A stretch of DNA of 64,000 nt from Brevibacillus_D fluminis_A (GCF_052072235.1 NZ_CM125436.1:1482001-1546000); one strand, 5' to 3'; positions 17,295-29,114 are shown, numbered from the stretch's first letter. Made by a program: numbers and translations. Notes: generated by a model from the sequence alone, not told the origin.

Positions 17295-18026
17295 ATGCAA
17301 TTGATCGTATTTGATTTGGAAACAACATTAACCTACCAGAAAGACATGATCCCGGAGATCATTGAAATCGGGGCTGTGAAAATAGAGACCGACAAGGCTG
17401 GCATGCCTGTGGATACGTTTCAGCGCTATACGTTTCCTGCAATCCAGCGGCGCATCTCGGAGCGCACGCGCAAGTTTATCGGGTTGAACAAGGAGGACAT
17501 GCCGACGTTCATCCCGTTTCGCAAGGCGTTTGACGACTTTCTGGAGTGGATCGGTGACGGAGACTATCATCTGTGCACATGGGGGCCTGATGACAAAAAG
17601 CTGATGATCGAGCATTGCGCCCGCTTCGGGTTCAGTCTCGAGTGGCTGCGCAATTTTAACGACATCCAGCCGGCTATCAGCCAGCTTTTGGCCAATAAAA
17701 AGCAAATGAGTCTGAAAGATGCGATTGATTCGGCTGGCATCGTACAGGAAGGGAGATTGCATTCGGCGTTGGTCGATGCAATCCATACCGCGCATTTGCT
17801 GGTGAAGTACAACAAGCACGTACCGCTCGTCCGAAATACCCCGGCGGAAAACTATTATATGGCAAGTCCGCTCCATATCACGTGCAGAGCGTGCGGCAAG
17901 AACAAGTTCTATAAGGAGTTTGGCTTGAAGAGCAAAATGTGCCAGCCTTGTCTGCATGCGCGGAAAAAAGATAGCCAGAAAAATGGGGATAATCCAGACA
18001 AGTCTCAGTTTACGACAGAGACGTAA
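17295..18026 (+). CDS. DEDDh 3'-5' exonuclease with C-terminal Cys motif (KapD-like)
   Basis: Exonuclease domain begins at once with FDLETT (first acidic pair) and ends with HSALVDA (the DEDDh histidine and last Asp); the fold covers about residues 1-175. The C-terminal 60 residues carry CRAC and CQPC, a probable zinc-binding knuckle. Similar proteins in bacilli are called KapD, inhibitor of the KinA pathway to sporulation. An upstream in-frame GTG (17283) is too close to the AGGA site; ATG 17295 is used. Confidence 0.82.
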   Translation: MQLIVFDLETTLTYQKDMIPEIIEIGAVKIETDKAGMPVDTFQRYTFPAIQRRISERTRKFIGLNKEDMPTFIPFRKAFDDFLEWIGDGDYHLCTWGPDDKKLMIEHCARFGFSLEWLRNFNDIQPAISQLLANKKQMSLKDAIDSAGIVQEGRLHSALVDAIHTAHLLVKYNKHVPLVRNTPAENYYMASPLHITCRACGKNKFYKEFGLKSKMCQPCLHARKKDSQKNGDNPDKSQFTTET

Positions 18027-18043
18027 CGGTGGTACGAAAAAGG

Positions 18044-18080
18044 AAAGGCCTCTCGCGGAGATCACGAGAGGCCTTTCTTG
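18044..18080. terminator. Bidirectional terminator
   Basis: Perfect 12-bp stem AAAGGCCTCTCG / CGAGAGGCCTTT with a T-rich end on both strands. It ends the exonuclease gene. Before the IS insertion at 18096/18097 it would also have ended the small minus-strand gene now at 19808-19978. Confidence 0.85.
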
Positions 18081-18199
18081 CATGTCCCGGTTTTACAGTA
18101 ATTGCCGACTGAAAGCCCACGGTTTCAATCGTGGGATGAAAGACGGCTTTGCCCGAACATCCCTTCATGGGATGGGCAGGGCAAACACATAGCACATGT

Positions 18200-18601
18200 G
18201 TGAGTGCTATTCTTTTTAAATTTATCCCTACCACAGTATCTCTCATCAACTATCATTTTGTTTTTTGCCCTCGTTATCGAAGAAAAGTGTTAGTGACACA
18301 GGTGGAAATTCGATTCAAGGAACTACTTGAGATGATATGCCAAGAGAATGACTGGCATATTGTAGCAATGGAAGTCATGCCGGATCATGTCTATCTGTTC
18401 CTGAACTGTCTTCCCACTGATTCTCCATCAGACATAATGGCAAAAGTGAAAGGAGTGTCATCTCGAATATTGAGGCAAGAATTTGAGCATCTTGCTCATT
18501 TGCCGAGTCTGTGGACACGCTCTTTTTTCGTAAGCACAGCAGGAAACGTATCAAGCGAAACAGTAAAATGCTATGTCGAAGAACAAAAGAAAAGGGGGTG
18601 A
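18200..18601 (+). CDS. tnpA: IS200-type Y1 transposase TnpA with altered HUH motif
   Basis: 133 residues with the family landmarks NYHFVFCPRYRRKVL (17-31), MPDH (60-63), WTRSFFVSTAGNVSSETV and the catalytic Tyr125 in CYVEEQ. The HUH metal motif, normally His-Val-His, reads His63-Val64-Tyr65 because codon 18392-18394 is TAT. Loss of the second histidine should impair strand cleavage. The start is uncertain; GTG 18200 gives the normal N-terminus, while the frame extends to 18149. Confidence 0.82.
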   Translation: MSAILFKFIPTTVSLINYHFVFCPRYRRKVLVTQVEIRFKELLEMICQENDWHIVAMEVMPDHVYLFLNCLPTDSPSDIMAKVKGVSSRILRQEFEHLAHLPSLWTRSFFVSTAGNVSSETVKCYVEEQKKRG

Positions 18602-18605
18602 ACTC

Positions 18606-19661
18606 ATGCAATCTTTAACTGTCAAAATCCGAATTTTCCCTGATCATCCAGATGTTCTTCGCCAATTAGGAAAAGAGTATATTCGGGTAGTGAACCAACT
18701 GAGTGAACAGGCGGAACAACTTGGCGTGTTTCCGAAAGTGACAACCAAAGATGTAGAATCCCAACTCCCCTCTGCCGTCTGTAATCAAGCCATTCGTGAT
18801 GCCAAGAGTGTATACCGAAAAATCAAGAAGTTGGGGACTCGCCCTATTCTGAAAAAACCTGTCTATTTCGTCAACAATCAAAACTACACGGTATCCGAAA
18901 ATACAGTTGCCTTCCCGATCGTTGCAGATGGAAAGGCGAAGAAAACAACGTTTTGTGCGACGATGACGAGCCGAGATAGGGAATGGTTACGCAAAGGAAA
19001 ATCTGGATTGATGCGTATCATTGAAAAGGCAGGGAAATGGTACGCTCAAATTTCGGTAGAAGTGCCTACAAGCGTAACAACCAACGAAACCATCATGGGT
19101 ATTGATCTTGGTTTGAAAGTTCCTGCTGTTGCTGTCACTTCTACAGGTAAAACCCGATTCTTCGGAAACGGCAGACAGAACAAGTACATACGAAGAAAGT
19201 ACCAACAACGTAGACGTAAATTAGGGAAACTCAAAAAGTTGTCTGCCATTCGCAAACTTGGCAACAAAGAACAACGTTGGATGAAAGATCAAAACCATAA
19301 GATAAGTCGTCAAATTGTCAATACAGCCATTCAGGAAGGTGTGTCCATAATCAAGCTTGAGCGACTAAAGAATATTCGCAAAACGGCAAGAACAAGCCGT
19401 AAAAACGCAAGGAATCTGCATAGTTGGACATTCTATCAGCTTCAGCAGTTCATCTCCTACAAAGCAAATCTTTCTGATATACAGGTTGTGAAGGTCAATC
19501 CTGCCTACACTTCTCAATCTTGTCCAGCCTGTAGAGAGAAGAACAAAGCGAAAGACAGAAGGTACGAATGTTCATGCGGATTCAAAACTCATCGTGATCG
19601 GGTTGGAGCTATCAATATCATGCGTCAACCTGTGGCAGATGGTAACAGTCTGTCAGCCTAA
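18606..19661 (+). CDS. tnpB: TnpB RNA-guided endonuclease
   Basis: 351 residues. The split RuvC active site appears complete: Asp167 in MGIDLGL, Glu252 in LERLKNI, Asp331 in THRDRVGAINI. The zinc finger has CPAC (306-309) and CSC (322-324). ATG 18606 follows AAAGGGGGTG and starts four bases after the tnpA stop. TnpB proteins cut DNA next to the transposon insertion motif using an RNA from the right end of the element (established for ISDra2). Confidence 0.9.
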   Translation: MQSLTVKIRIFPDHPDVLRQLGKEYIRVVNQLSEQAEQLGVFPKVTTKDVESQLPSAVCNQAIRDAKSVYRKIKKLGTRPILKKPVYFVNNQNYTVSENTVAFPIVADGKAKKTTFCATMTSRDREWLRKGKSGLMRIIEKAGKWYAQISVEVPTSVTTNETIMGIDLGLKVPAVAVTSTGKTRFFGNGRQNKYIRRKYQQRRRKLGKLKKLSAIRKLGNKEQRWMKDQNHKISRQIVNTAIQEGVSIIKLERLKNIRKTARTSRKNARNLHSWTFYQLQQFISYKANLSDIQVVKVNPAYTSQSCPACREKNKAKDRRYECSCGFKTHRDRVGAINIMRQPVADGNSLSA

Positions 19662-19811
19662 GATGCTAGATGCACTGTCTTAGGACGGGCTGATGAGACA
19701 GCCCTAAACTTGGGGGAACTACGGATAGCAGAAATGCACGTCCGACTACCACCCAAGAATCCCACTGATACCAAAGGTGTCAGCTTGCGGCTTTAGCCGT
19801 GGGAGTCTCAA
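19662..19811 (+). ncRNA. Probable omega RNA (TnpB guide RNA scaffold), right end of IS
   Basis: The noncoding 150 bases after tnpB contain CTGATACC / GGTGTCAG (8-bp stem, three-base loop) and CGGC / GCCG stems enclosed by TCCCAC / GTGGGA just before TCAA. This is where omega RNA scaffolds lie in this family. The guide would be the host sequence from 19812 onward. No transcript start was identified, so the 5' end is arbitrary. Confidence 0.55.
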
Positions 19812-19978
19812 AGATGCGTAAAGAGAAAACGAATGCCTTTTCCGATCATTCGCAAGATAAACACGACGAAACCGCACATGTCCATAAATTTTTCCAGTGC
19901 ATACCAAAACCCCGTTTTTTCTTCCGCCTCATCTTCAGCGACTTTTTCTTCAGGGGACTGTTTTGTATCCAGACTCAT
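19808..19978 (-). CDS. Small membrane-associated protein, stop codon supplied by the IS
   Basis: A 56-residue gene with an excellent SD (AAGGAGGATTCACGC) before ATG 19978. The N-terminal half is acidic (EEKVAEDEAEEK), the C-terminal half hydrophobic and basic (CGFVVFILRMIGKGIRFLFTHL). Function unknown. The TGA stop overlaps the TCAA right end of the IS. Joining the flanks across the IS restores CAT-CTG-TAA, so the product ended in the same His-Leu before insertion. Confidence 0.7.
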   Translation of the reverse strand: MSLDTKQSPEEKVAEDEAEEKTGFWYALEKFMDMCGFVVFILRMIGKGIRFLFTHL

Positions 19979-20276
19979 GCGTGAATCCTCCTTACCCGTA
20001 AGCGTGGTTAATCTATTTTACACGGATACCGTGATGGCAGTTGACTTTATTTTGCGTGAAAATGGACAGGCGCGCGTCCCTCTTTTTACGTATTTGTTTC
20101 CATGGTTTGAAGAAAGAGAGTGTGCTGCGAAGCGCGATGAAAAAACCGGTTGTACCTGAAAAAAGGTGATCGATCGATGCTGGTTTTCGGGTTTCCAAGG
20201 CGGAATGGCAGCTGTGATATTCGCAGGAGGAAGAACAGGACTGTACCTAGCGAACTTTCGTTTTTTAATTTTGCTA
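19979..20276. other. Intergenic stretch before the tRNA cluster
   Basis: Holds the ribosome binding site of the small minus-strand gene. A plus-strand frame of about 42 codons from ATG 20177 follows AAGGTGATC, but its composition is not protein-like and it runs into the tRNA promoter, so I do not call it. Confidence 0.4.
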
Positions 20277-20305
20277 TTGACTTTTGTTTTTGTGTCTGCT
20301 AGTAT
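20277..20305 (+). promoter_or_regulatory. Promoter of the tRNA cluster
   Basis: TTGACT (20277-20282), 17 bases, TAGTAT (20300-20305); 50 bases upstream of the first tRNA. Confidence 0.8.
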
Positions 20306-20354
20306 TAGAAATCGTCAGCGGTAGTGATAAACGAATTGCTAGACTTCATAAAAT

Positions 20355-20431
20355 GGCCCGTTGGTGAAGCGGTTTAACACAGCAGCCTTTCACGCTGTCA
20401 TACAGGGGTTCGAATCCCCTACGGGTCACCA
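20355..20431 (+). tRNA. tRNA-Glu (TTC)
   Basis: Cloverleaf with acceptor stem GGCCCGT / ACGGGTC, anticodon loop CTTTCAC, T-loop GTTCGAATC and encoded CCA. Confidence 0.95.
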
Positions 20432-20438
20432 CCATTTT

Positions 20439-20514
20439 GCGGACGTAGCTCAATTGGTAGAGCGTCGCCTTGCCAAGGCGAAGGTCGAGGGTTCGAGACC
20501 CTTCGTCCGCTCCA
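20439..20514 (+). tRNA. tRNA-Gly (GCC)
   Basis: Acceptor GCGGACG / CGTCCGC, anticodon loop TTGCCAA, encoded CCA. Confidence 0.96.
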
Positions 20515-20517
20515 TAT

Positions 20518-20594
20518 GTGCCCTTAGCTCAGCTGGATAGAGCGTTTGACTACGAATCAAAAGGTCGGGAGTTCGAATCTCTCAGGGCACGCCA
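20518..20594 (+). tRNA. tRNA-Arg (ACG)
   Basis: Acceptor GTGCCCT / AGGGCAC, anticodon loop CTACGAA, encoded CCA. Three bases after tRNA-Gly. Confidence 0.96.
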
Positions 20595-20628
20595 TTTTTT
20601 GTACTAGATTTACATAGAGTGAACAAAT

Positions 20629-20705
20629 CGGGAAGTAGCTCAGCTTGGTAGAGTACTTGGCTTGGGACCAAGGGGTCGCAGGTTCGAATCCTGTCTTCCC
20701 GACCA
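20629..20705 (+). tRNA. tRNA-Pro (TGG)
   Basis: Acceptor CGGGAAG / CTTCCCG, anticodon loop CTTGGGA, encoded CCA. Confidence 0.96.
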
Positions 20706-20724
20706 GTTAGCTTTTTAAAAAGTA

Positions 20725-20754
20725 TTGACTACTCTAGTGAAAAGATGTTATAGT
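20725..20754 (+). promoter_or_regulatory. rRNA promoter P1
   Basis: TTGACT (20725-20730), 18 bases, TATAGT (20749-20754), immediately after tRNA-Pro. Confidence 0.7.
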
Positions 20755-20806
20755 AACATTCCGCTCAGATGAGAGGCGCTAGAAGTTCACTCTGATTAAA
20801 AAGTGC

Positions 20807-20835
20807 TTGACGGTGAATGTGGGGATATGTTAAAT
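20807..20835 (+). promoter_or_regulatory. rRNA promoter P2
   Basis: TTGACG (20807-20812), 17 bases, TTAAAT (20830-20835). Tandem promoters before 16S are usual in bacilli. Confidence 0.65.
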
Positions 20836-20868
20836 TAAAAATCCGCACTTCAATCGAAAGCTGCGAAA

Positions 20869-20878
20869 TGCTCTTTGA
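20869..20878 (+). promoter_or_regulatory. boxA antitermination signal
   Basis: TGCTCTTTGA in the 16S leader resembles the rRNA boxA consensus. The adjoining sequence (about 20877-20902) is complementary to 22521-22545 after 16S, forming the RNase III processing stem. Confidence 0.7.
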
Positions 20879-20975
20879 AAACTGAACAGCGAAAGCGAAA
20901 AGATAACGTGATTGTCCACATGACATCACATATTGCAACAAGCCAAGCAAGTCTTGGAATCAGCTTCAACTCAAC

Positions 20976-22514
<1,539 letters not shown>

Positions 22515-22579
22515 ATGGAGATCTTTCGCTCGCTGTTCAGTTTTGAGGGAGCATGATTATACCTCAAAAACCCATGTAT

Positions 22580-22655
22580 GGGGCTGTAGCTCAGTTGGGA
22601 GAGCGCCTGCCTTGCAAGCAGGAGGTCATCGGTTCGATCCCGTTCAGCTCCACCA
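22580..22655 (+). tRNA. tRNA-Ala (TGC) in the rRNA operon
   Basis: Acceptor GGGGCTG / CAGCTCC, anticodon loop CTTGCAA, encoded CCA. Lies between 16S and 5S. Confidence 0.96.
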
Positions 22656-22733
22656 TTTTTTCAAAAGAATACCGGTCAGCTAAAAACGCGAGGTTCTGTC
22701 GCAACGCTGACACTAGCACATCCATGTGCGTCG

Positions 22734-22850
22734 TCTGGTGATGATGGCGGAGGGGACACACCCGTTCCCATACCGAACACGGCCGTTAAGCCCTCCAGCG
22801 CCGATGGTACTTGTCCCGAAGGGGACTGGGAGAGTAGGACGTTGCCAGGC
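22734..22850 (+). rRNA. rrf: 5S ribosomal RNA, located upstream of 23S
   Basis: 117 bases from TCTGGTGATGATGGCGG to GCCAGGC with the conserved CCGAAC and GGGAGAGTAGG segments; the ends pair as helix I. Its position between 16S and 23S is unusual; no 5S copy follows 23S before the operon terminator. Confidence 0.95.
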
Positions 22851-23043
22851 GGAGATTTTTTGTCTCCAAACGCAGTTTTTTGTTCCTTGAAAACTGGATA
22901 ACGCAAGTATTGCTAAGGATTTACATTGAAGTACAATTTGTACTGATCATGATGGAAGAAAAACGTATAGGTGTTTTCCACGCTCCGGCGATGGATGAAA
23001 AACGCTCCGGTGACGGACGAAAAACGCTACGCGTTTTCCTATG
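22851..23043 (+). repeat. 5S-23S spacer with tandem 22-base repeats
   Basis: Starts with a GGAGA / TCTCC hairpin. The 5' half of the 23S processing stem (about 22885-22921) is complementary to 25978-26013. Units GCTCCGG-YGAYGGAYGAAAAAC occur at 22982-23003 and 23004-23025 with degenerate partial copies on each side (from about 22950 to 23033); several A/T ends form small AAAAC / GTTTT hairpins. Confidence 0.65.
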
Positions 23044-25972
<2,929 letters not shown>

Positions 25973-26025
25973 CAACAATCCATAGCAATGACTTGCGTAT
26001 CCAGTTTTGAAGGTACAACCGGAAG

Positions 26026-26050
26026 CCATCTTGATGAAGATGGTTTTTTT
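26026..26050 (+). terminator. Terminator of the rRNA operon
   Basis: CCATCTT / AAGATGG stem, four-base loop, seven T. Confidence 0.9.
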
Positions 26051-26540
26051 GTATGTCAAAAAGCGGCTGTAACGAACGGCAGAATGAAATCTTGAAGAAT
26101 GGAATCGATTGTACAAAGATAGTGAAGTGGTAATAGATTGGTGGCCACGTTTAAGCTAGCGGGCAGGATAGTCCCAGAAGGTAGAAAGGAAATGCCGCTA
26201 AGCAAGTTTCTCCAGTAGAACGATACACGAACTTCATAAAACAGATTTCTACCAAAACCTTTTATGAATCTTTTTTCTTTGCCTTTTACATTACGGAGCT
26301 CATCTAGTAACATTTTTTCATTAAGAAATGCAAGAATATCGTGAATTCCACCATCGCGAGTATGCTACCATATGCACTTAACAAATGTAGCGTAAAGTTT
26401 AATGTTATGATCTGAAAGGGTTTTTTGAAAATTATTATCATGATTTTCTATTACATTTGCTCAATTTGATTCAAACTAAGCTTTGAGAAGACAATCAATG
26501 TAAAATCGAAATAAGTAACAGAGGCCCATCAGGTGGGGGG
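26051..26540. other. AT-rich intergenic stretch after the rRNA operon
   Basis: About 490 bases clearly richer in A and T than the rest of the window. Apart from an unrecognised minus-strand frame (26056-26313) I see no gene, repeat or structured RNA. Probably the edge of an acquired patch that includes the following GNAT gene. Confidence 0.5.
26056..26313 (-). CDS. Unrecognised ORF, possibly a decayed gene
   Basis: 85 codons; the frame continues upstream of the first ATG for about 19 codons (TRDGGIHDILAFLNEK) without a start, suggesting a truncated reading frame. The N-terminal part is charged, the rest hydrophobic. No family recognised and no clear SD. Confidence 0.25.
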   Translation of the reverse strand: MLLDELRNVKGKEKRFIKGFGRNLFYEVRVSFYWRNLLSGISFLPSGTILPASLNVATNLLPLHYLCTIDSILQDFILPFVTAAF

Positions 26541-27137
26541 ATGTTTATGTTAGATAAATCGATTCCTTATTATAATGTCATTATGAAAAGAGTAGCGGGA
26601 ACTCCTTTGGTTCATCATGAATTACCCCAGGGCTTCTCATTTTGTAGATATAAATCTGGTAAGGAAGTAGATTGGGCTGAAATAGAAGCTTCGGTAGGTG
26701 AGTTTGATAGTGTTGAAGAAAGCCTCAACTACTTTAAAAATGAATATTTACAACATTTTGAAGAACTAAAGAAAAGACTATTATTTGTTCTAAATTCAGA
26801 AGGAAAACCAATCGGGACGATAACTGGCTGGTGGAATTACACCGCAGAAAGACGAGATTTGTCAATTCATTGGTTTGCAGTCCAGCAGGAATATCAGGGT
26901 ATGGGAATTGGGAAAGCCCTAGTGGCTAAATGCATACGAAACCTACAAGATCTCGACGGTGATAAAGATATCTATTTACATACTCAAACATGGAGCTACA
27001 AGGCAATTTCACTGTATTTGAAAAGTGGGTTTAATATTGAAGCCAGTGAGACATTTTCTGTTTATCAAAATGATTATGAACAAGCGTTTCCAATATTACA
27101 CAATATGTTGAACGACAAGCTGCATAAACTGTTTTGA
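26541..27137 (+). CDS. GNAT family N-acetyltransferase
   Basis: 198 residues. The acetyl-CoA binding motif A is QQEYQGMGIGKALV (about residues 115-128) followed by the helix and the SLYLKSGF motif B. Substrate unknown. ATG 26541 or ATG 26547 are both possible behind AGGTGGGGGG. Codon use is AT-rich, unlike neighbours, which suggests recent transfer. Confidence 0.85.
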   Translation: MFMLDKSIPYYNVIMKRVAGTPLVHHELPQGFSFCRYKSGKEVDWAEIEASVGEFDSVEESLNYFKNEYLQHFEELKKRLLFVLNSEGKPIGTITGWWNYTAERRDLSIHWFAVQQEYQGMGIGKALVAKCIRNLQDLDGDKDIYLHTQTWSYKAISLYLKSGFNIEASETFSVYQNDYEQAFPILHNMLNDKLHKLF

Positions 27138-27148
27138 TAATCGGCTAA

Positions 27149-27232
27149 AGGCAGCTGGGCGTGAGCACGATCTATCGGAAGCCGTTTGACCTCGACAGCC
27201 TGCGGGAGGAGATTACCGGCCGCTTTCAAGAG
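27149..27232 (+). pseudogene. Possible receiver-domain C-terminal fragment
   Basis: The in-frame stretch before the MazG-like gene reads LGVSTIYRKPFDLDSLREEI, close to the last strand and helix of response regulator receivers (the KPF motif). A stop (TAA, 27146) precedes it and no receiver domain is present. It may be a relic or an N-terminal extension of the next gene. Confidence 0.3.
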
Positions 27233-27583
27233 ATGACAACCCATGTATACAATAAACTGGTCCGAGACCGGATTCCACAGATCATCGAGGAGAATGGGAA
27301 AACCTGCTCGATCAAAATGTTGGACGATGCTGCCTACCATCGCGAATTACGCAAAAAATTGCAGGAGGAGTGGCAGGAGTATTTGGCAGCAAGCCATGAT
27401 GCGGAACGGTTGGAAGAGCTGGCAGATATGCTGGAAGTGATCTATGCGCTGGCAAACGGCCACGGTGCCTCGCGCGGCAAGCTTGAGGAGCTGCGCCAGA
27501 GGAAAGCCGAAACGAACGGCACATTCGCTGAAAAGCTGCTCCTGCTCAAAGTGGTGGAGAGGGGAAAACAGCGGAACGGATAA
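27233..27583 (+). CDS. MazG-like / phosphoribosyl-ATP pyrophosphohydrolase-like protein
   Basis: About 116 residues starting MTTHVYNKLVRDRIPQII, the usual N-terminus of this small all-alpha NTP pyrophosphohydrolase group. Conserved EEWQEY and EELADMLEVI supply the acidic metal ligands (EExxE and ExxD). Likely hydrolyses a noncanonical nucleotide. There is no good SD before ATG 27233; GTG 27161 would add a 24-residue extension. Confidence 0.75.
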   Translation: MTTHVYNKLVRDRIPQIIEENGKTCSIKMLDDAAYHRELRKKLQEEWQEYLAASHDAERLEELADMLEVIYALANGHGASRGKLEELRQRKAETNGTFAEKLLLLKVVERGKQRNG

Positions 27584-27585
27584 AT

Positions 27586-27631
27586 CACGGCAAGCGAAGG
27601 CATGGTGCGGCCCGCGCTTGCCGTGTTTCTT
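27586..27631. terminator. Hairpin between convergent genes
   Basis: CACGGCAAGCG / CGCTTGCCGTG, 11 bp with an 18-base loop, then TTTCTTT on the plus strand. Confidence 0.75.
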
Positions 27632-28107
27632 TACAGCGACAGGGCTGTCTCCGAGACGACGATGCCATCTTCGTCCGCATAAGCAAAGTGTCCGGGTGTC
27701 CACGTGATGCCGCCGAATGAGAGCGGCACATCTCGTTCGCCCAAGCCGTTCTTGGCGCTTTTTTTCGGCATGGTGCCGAGCGCAAAGATTCCCACGTTGG
27801 TCTGGGCGAGCTGCGCCGCGTCACGAACGCAGCCATGGATGATCACGCCTGCCAGCTTGCGGTCTGCCGCAATGCCTGCGAGCCGGTCGCCGAGAAGGGC
27901 GCATTGCCGGGACCCTTCGCCATCCACGACGAGCACGCTGCCGGCAGGGATGTCCTCCAGCGCCTGCAGGACAAGCACATTGTCGTCTTTTACCTTGACG
28001 GTCCGAATCGGTCCATAAAAGGCGGGAATACTGCCAAACGAGCGAAACGTAGTGGTGCAAATGTGCAAATGTTCCGAATGCTTATCACATAAGTCTGCGG
28101 TTTTCAA
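27631..28107 (-). CDS. RraA-family protein (putative 4-hydroxy-4-methyl-2-oxoglutarate aldolase type)
   Basis: 158 residues starting LKTADLCDKH and containing GPIRTVKVKDDN, GSVLVVDGEGSRQCALLGD and GVIIHGCVRD, all typical of the RraA fold. Members act either as RNase E inhibitors or as metal-dependent aldolases and decarboxylases; in a Firmicute without classical RNase E the enzymatic role is more plausible. TTG 28107 is preceded by AAGGGGG at eight bases; the frame is open to 28341 but lacks an SD. Confidence 0.85.
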   Translation of the reverse strand: MKTADLCDKHSEHLHICTTTFRSFGSIPAFYGPIRTVKVKDDNVLVLQALEDIPAGSVLVVDGEGSRQCALLGDRLAGIAADRKLAGVIIHGCVRDAAQLAQTNVGIFALGTMPKKSAKNGLGERDVPLSFGGITWTPGHFAYADEDGIVVSETALSL

Positions 28108-28227
28108 AAGCGTTTCCCCCTTCATAACGAAAAAATCGCTGATGCTGACGGTTCTGCTGAAGTTGAATCGTATTTTACTATGAAGCAGATACAACTGACC
28201 AGCCTTTCTGCCAACATACACGAAGAA

Positions 28228-28254
28228 ACGGCCGCCAGCAAAGCTGACAGCCGT
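28228..28254 (-). terminator. Weak terminator of the CAP-domain gene
   Basis: Imperfect stem ACGGC-G-CAGC / GCTG-C-GCCGT followed on the minus strand by TTTCTTC. Confidence 0.45.
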
Positions 28255-28273
28255 ATGATCTGATCTTGTACGG

Positions 28274-29095
28274 TTATCCGATGAACTCTTGCACCCAGTA
28301 GCCGTTGTAATAGCCGATGCCGATTTTCGTATAGCTGGCATTCAAAATATTTTCACGGTGTCCTTGGCTGTTCATCCATTGCGTCATGACTTCCTGTGGG
28401 CTTCTTTGTCCCATGGCGATGTTTTCGCCGGCTGTGCGGAATTGAATGCCGTACTGCTGCATCATGTCGAATGGAGAGCCATAGGTTGGGCTCGTATGGT
28501 CAAAATAATGGTTGTTCGCCATATCTTTCGCTTTGTCCAACGCGACGGTCGAAAGCTTGGCGTCGAACGTCAGCGCTTTGAGGCCCGCTTTTGCACGCTC
28601 CTGGTTAACCAGTGTCAGCACTTGGTTCGCGTACGCAGAAGCGCTGGTTTGGTTTTGCTGCGTCTGATTCTGGTTGTTGCTTGGGCTGGTCGCTTGACCT
28701 TGGCTTGGGTTGTTCGCTGGCTTTGTGCCAGGCGGATTCACAGGCTTTTTCGCCGGAGCAGTCGGCTGGTAAGGGACTGGCTGCTTGGCCGGCACCATGC
28801 CTTGTGTTGGATATTGAAATTTCTGGAAATTGAATTGATTCGAATTCACCATTTTTTCAAAATCCGCCCAAGAGATTGGTCCGTTTTGACCCGGCACATA
28901 AACATACACGCCAGAGTATGCGGCCGGAGATTGGTAACCAAACGTTCCTTGTGCAAACGTGAACAACTGGTTGGCATGCGCTTGGGCTTGTACAGAAACA
29001 GGCGCAGCCGTTGCCGCGAATGCGGAAGTGGACAAGCTGGTGACGCCAATTCCCATGGCTAAAGCGAACAACGATTTTGTGAAGATTTTCTTCAA
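28274..29095 (-). CDS. Secreted CAP/SCP-domain protein (YkwD-like)
   Basis: 273 residues: signal peptide (KKIFTKSLFALAMG..., cleavage near AFA-AT, residue 28), a spacer region, a Pro/Gln/Asn-rich linker (about 98-150), then the CAP domain with HYFDHTS, AGENIA and GHRENIL, the conserved His/Glu cavity residues. Such proteins are secreted or wall-associated in bacilli; their activity is not settled. The start is TTG 29095 after AAAGGAG. It lies directly downstream of a c-di-AMP riboswitch. Confidence 0.9.
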   Translation of the reverse strand: MKKIFTKSLFALAMGIGVTSLSTSAFAATAAPVSVQAQAHANQLFTFAQGTFGYQSPAAYSGVYVYVPGQNGPISWADFEKMVNSNQFNFQKFQYPTQGMVPAKQPVPYQPTAPAKKPVNPPGTKPANNPSQGQATSPSNNQNQTQQNQTSASAYANQVLTLVNQERAKAGLKALTFDAKLSTVALDKAKDMANNHYFDHTSPTYGSPFDMMQQYGIQFRTAGENIAMGQRSPQEVMTQWMNSQGHRENILNASYTKIGIGYYNGYWVQEFIG

Positions 29096-29114
29096 ATCAA
29101 TCAGCTCCTTTTGT

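Larger units (their letters stand above)
18097..19811 (+). mobile_element. IS200/IS605-family insertion sequence
   Basis: Carries tnpA and tnpB in the same orientation. Left flank is TTTTAC (18091-18096); elements of the IS608 type insert 3' of TTAC. A subterminal hairpin (CCCACG / CGTGGG near 18113-18133) lies at the left end, and the right end has stem-loops and terminates in TCAA (19808-19811), the typical right cleavage tetranucleotide. No inverted terminal repeats or target duplication, as expected. GC content is lower than in the flanking genes. Confidence 0.85.

Noticed and set aside
20177..20310. 42-codon plus-strand ORF with an AAGGTGATC site
   Set aside because: Runs through the tRNA promoter and has no protein-like composition.
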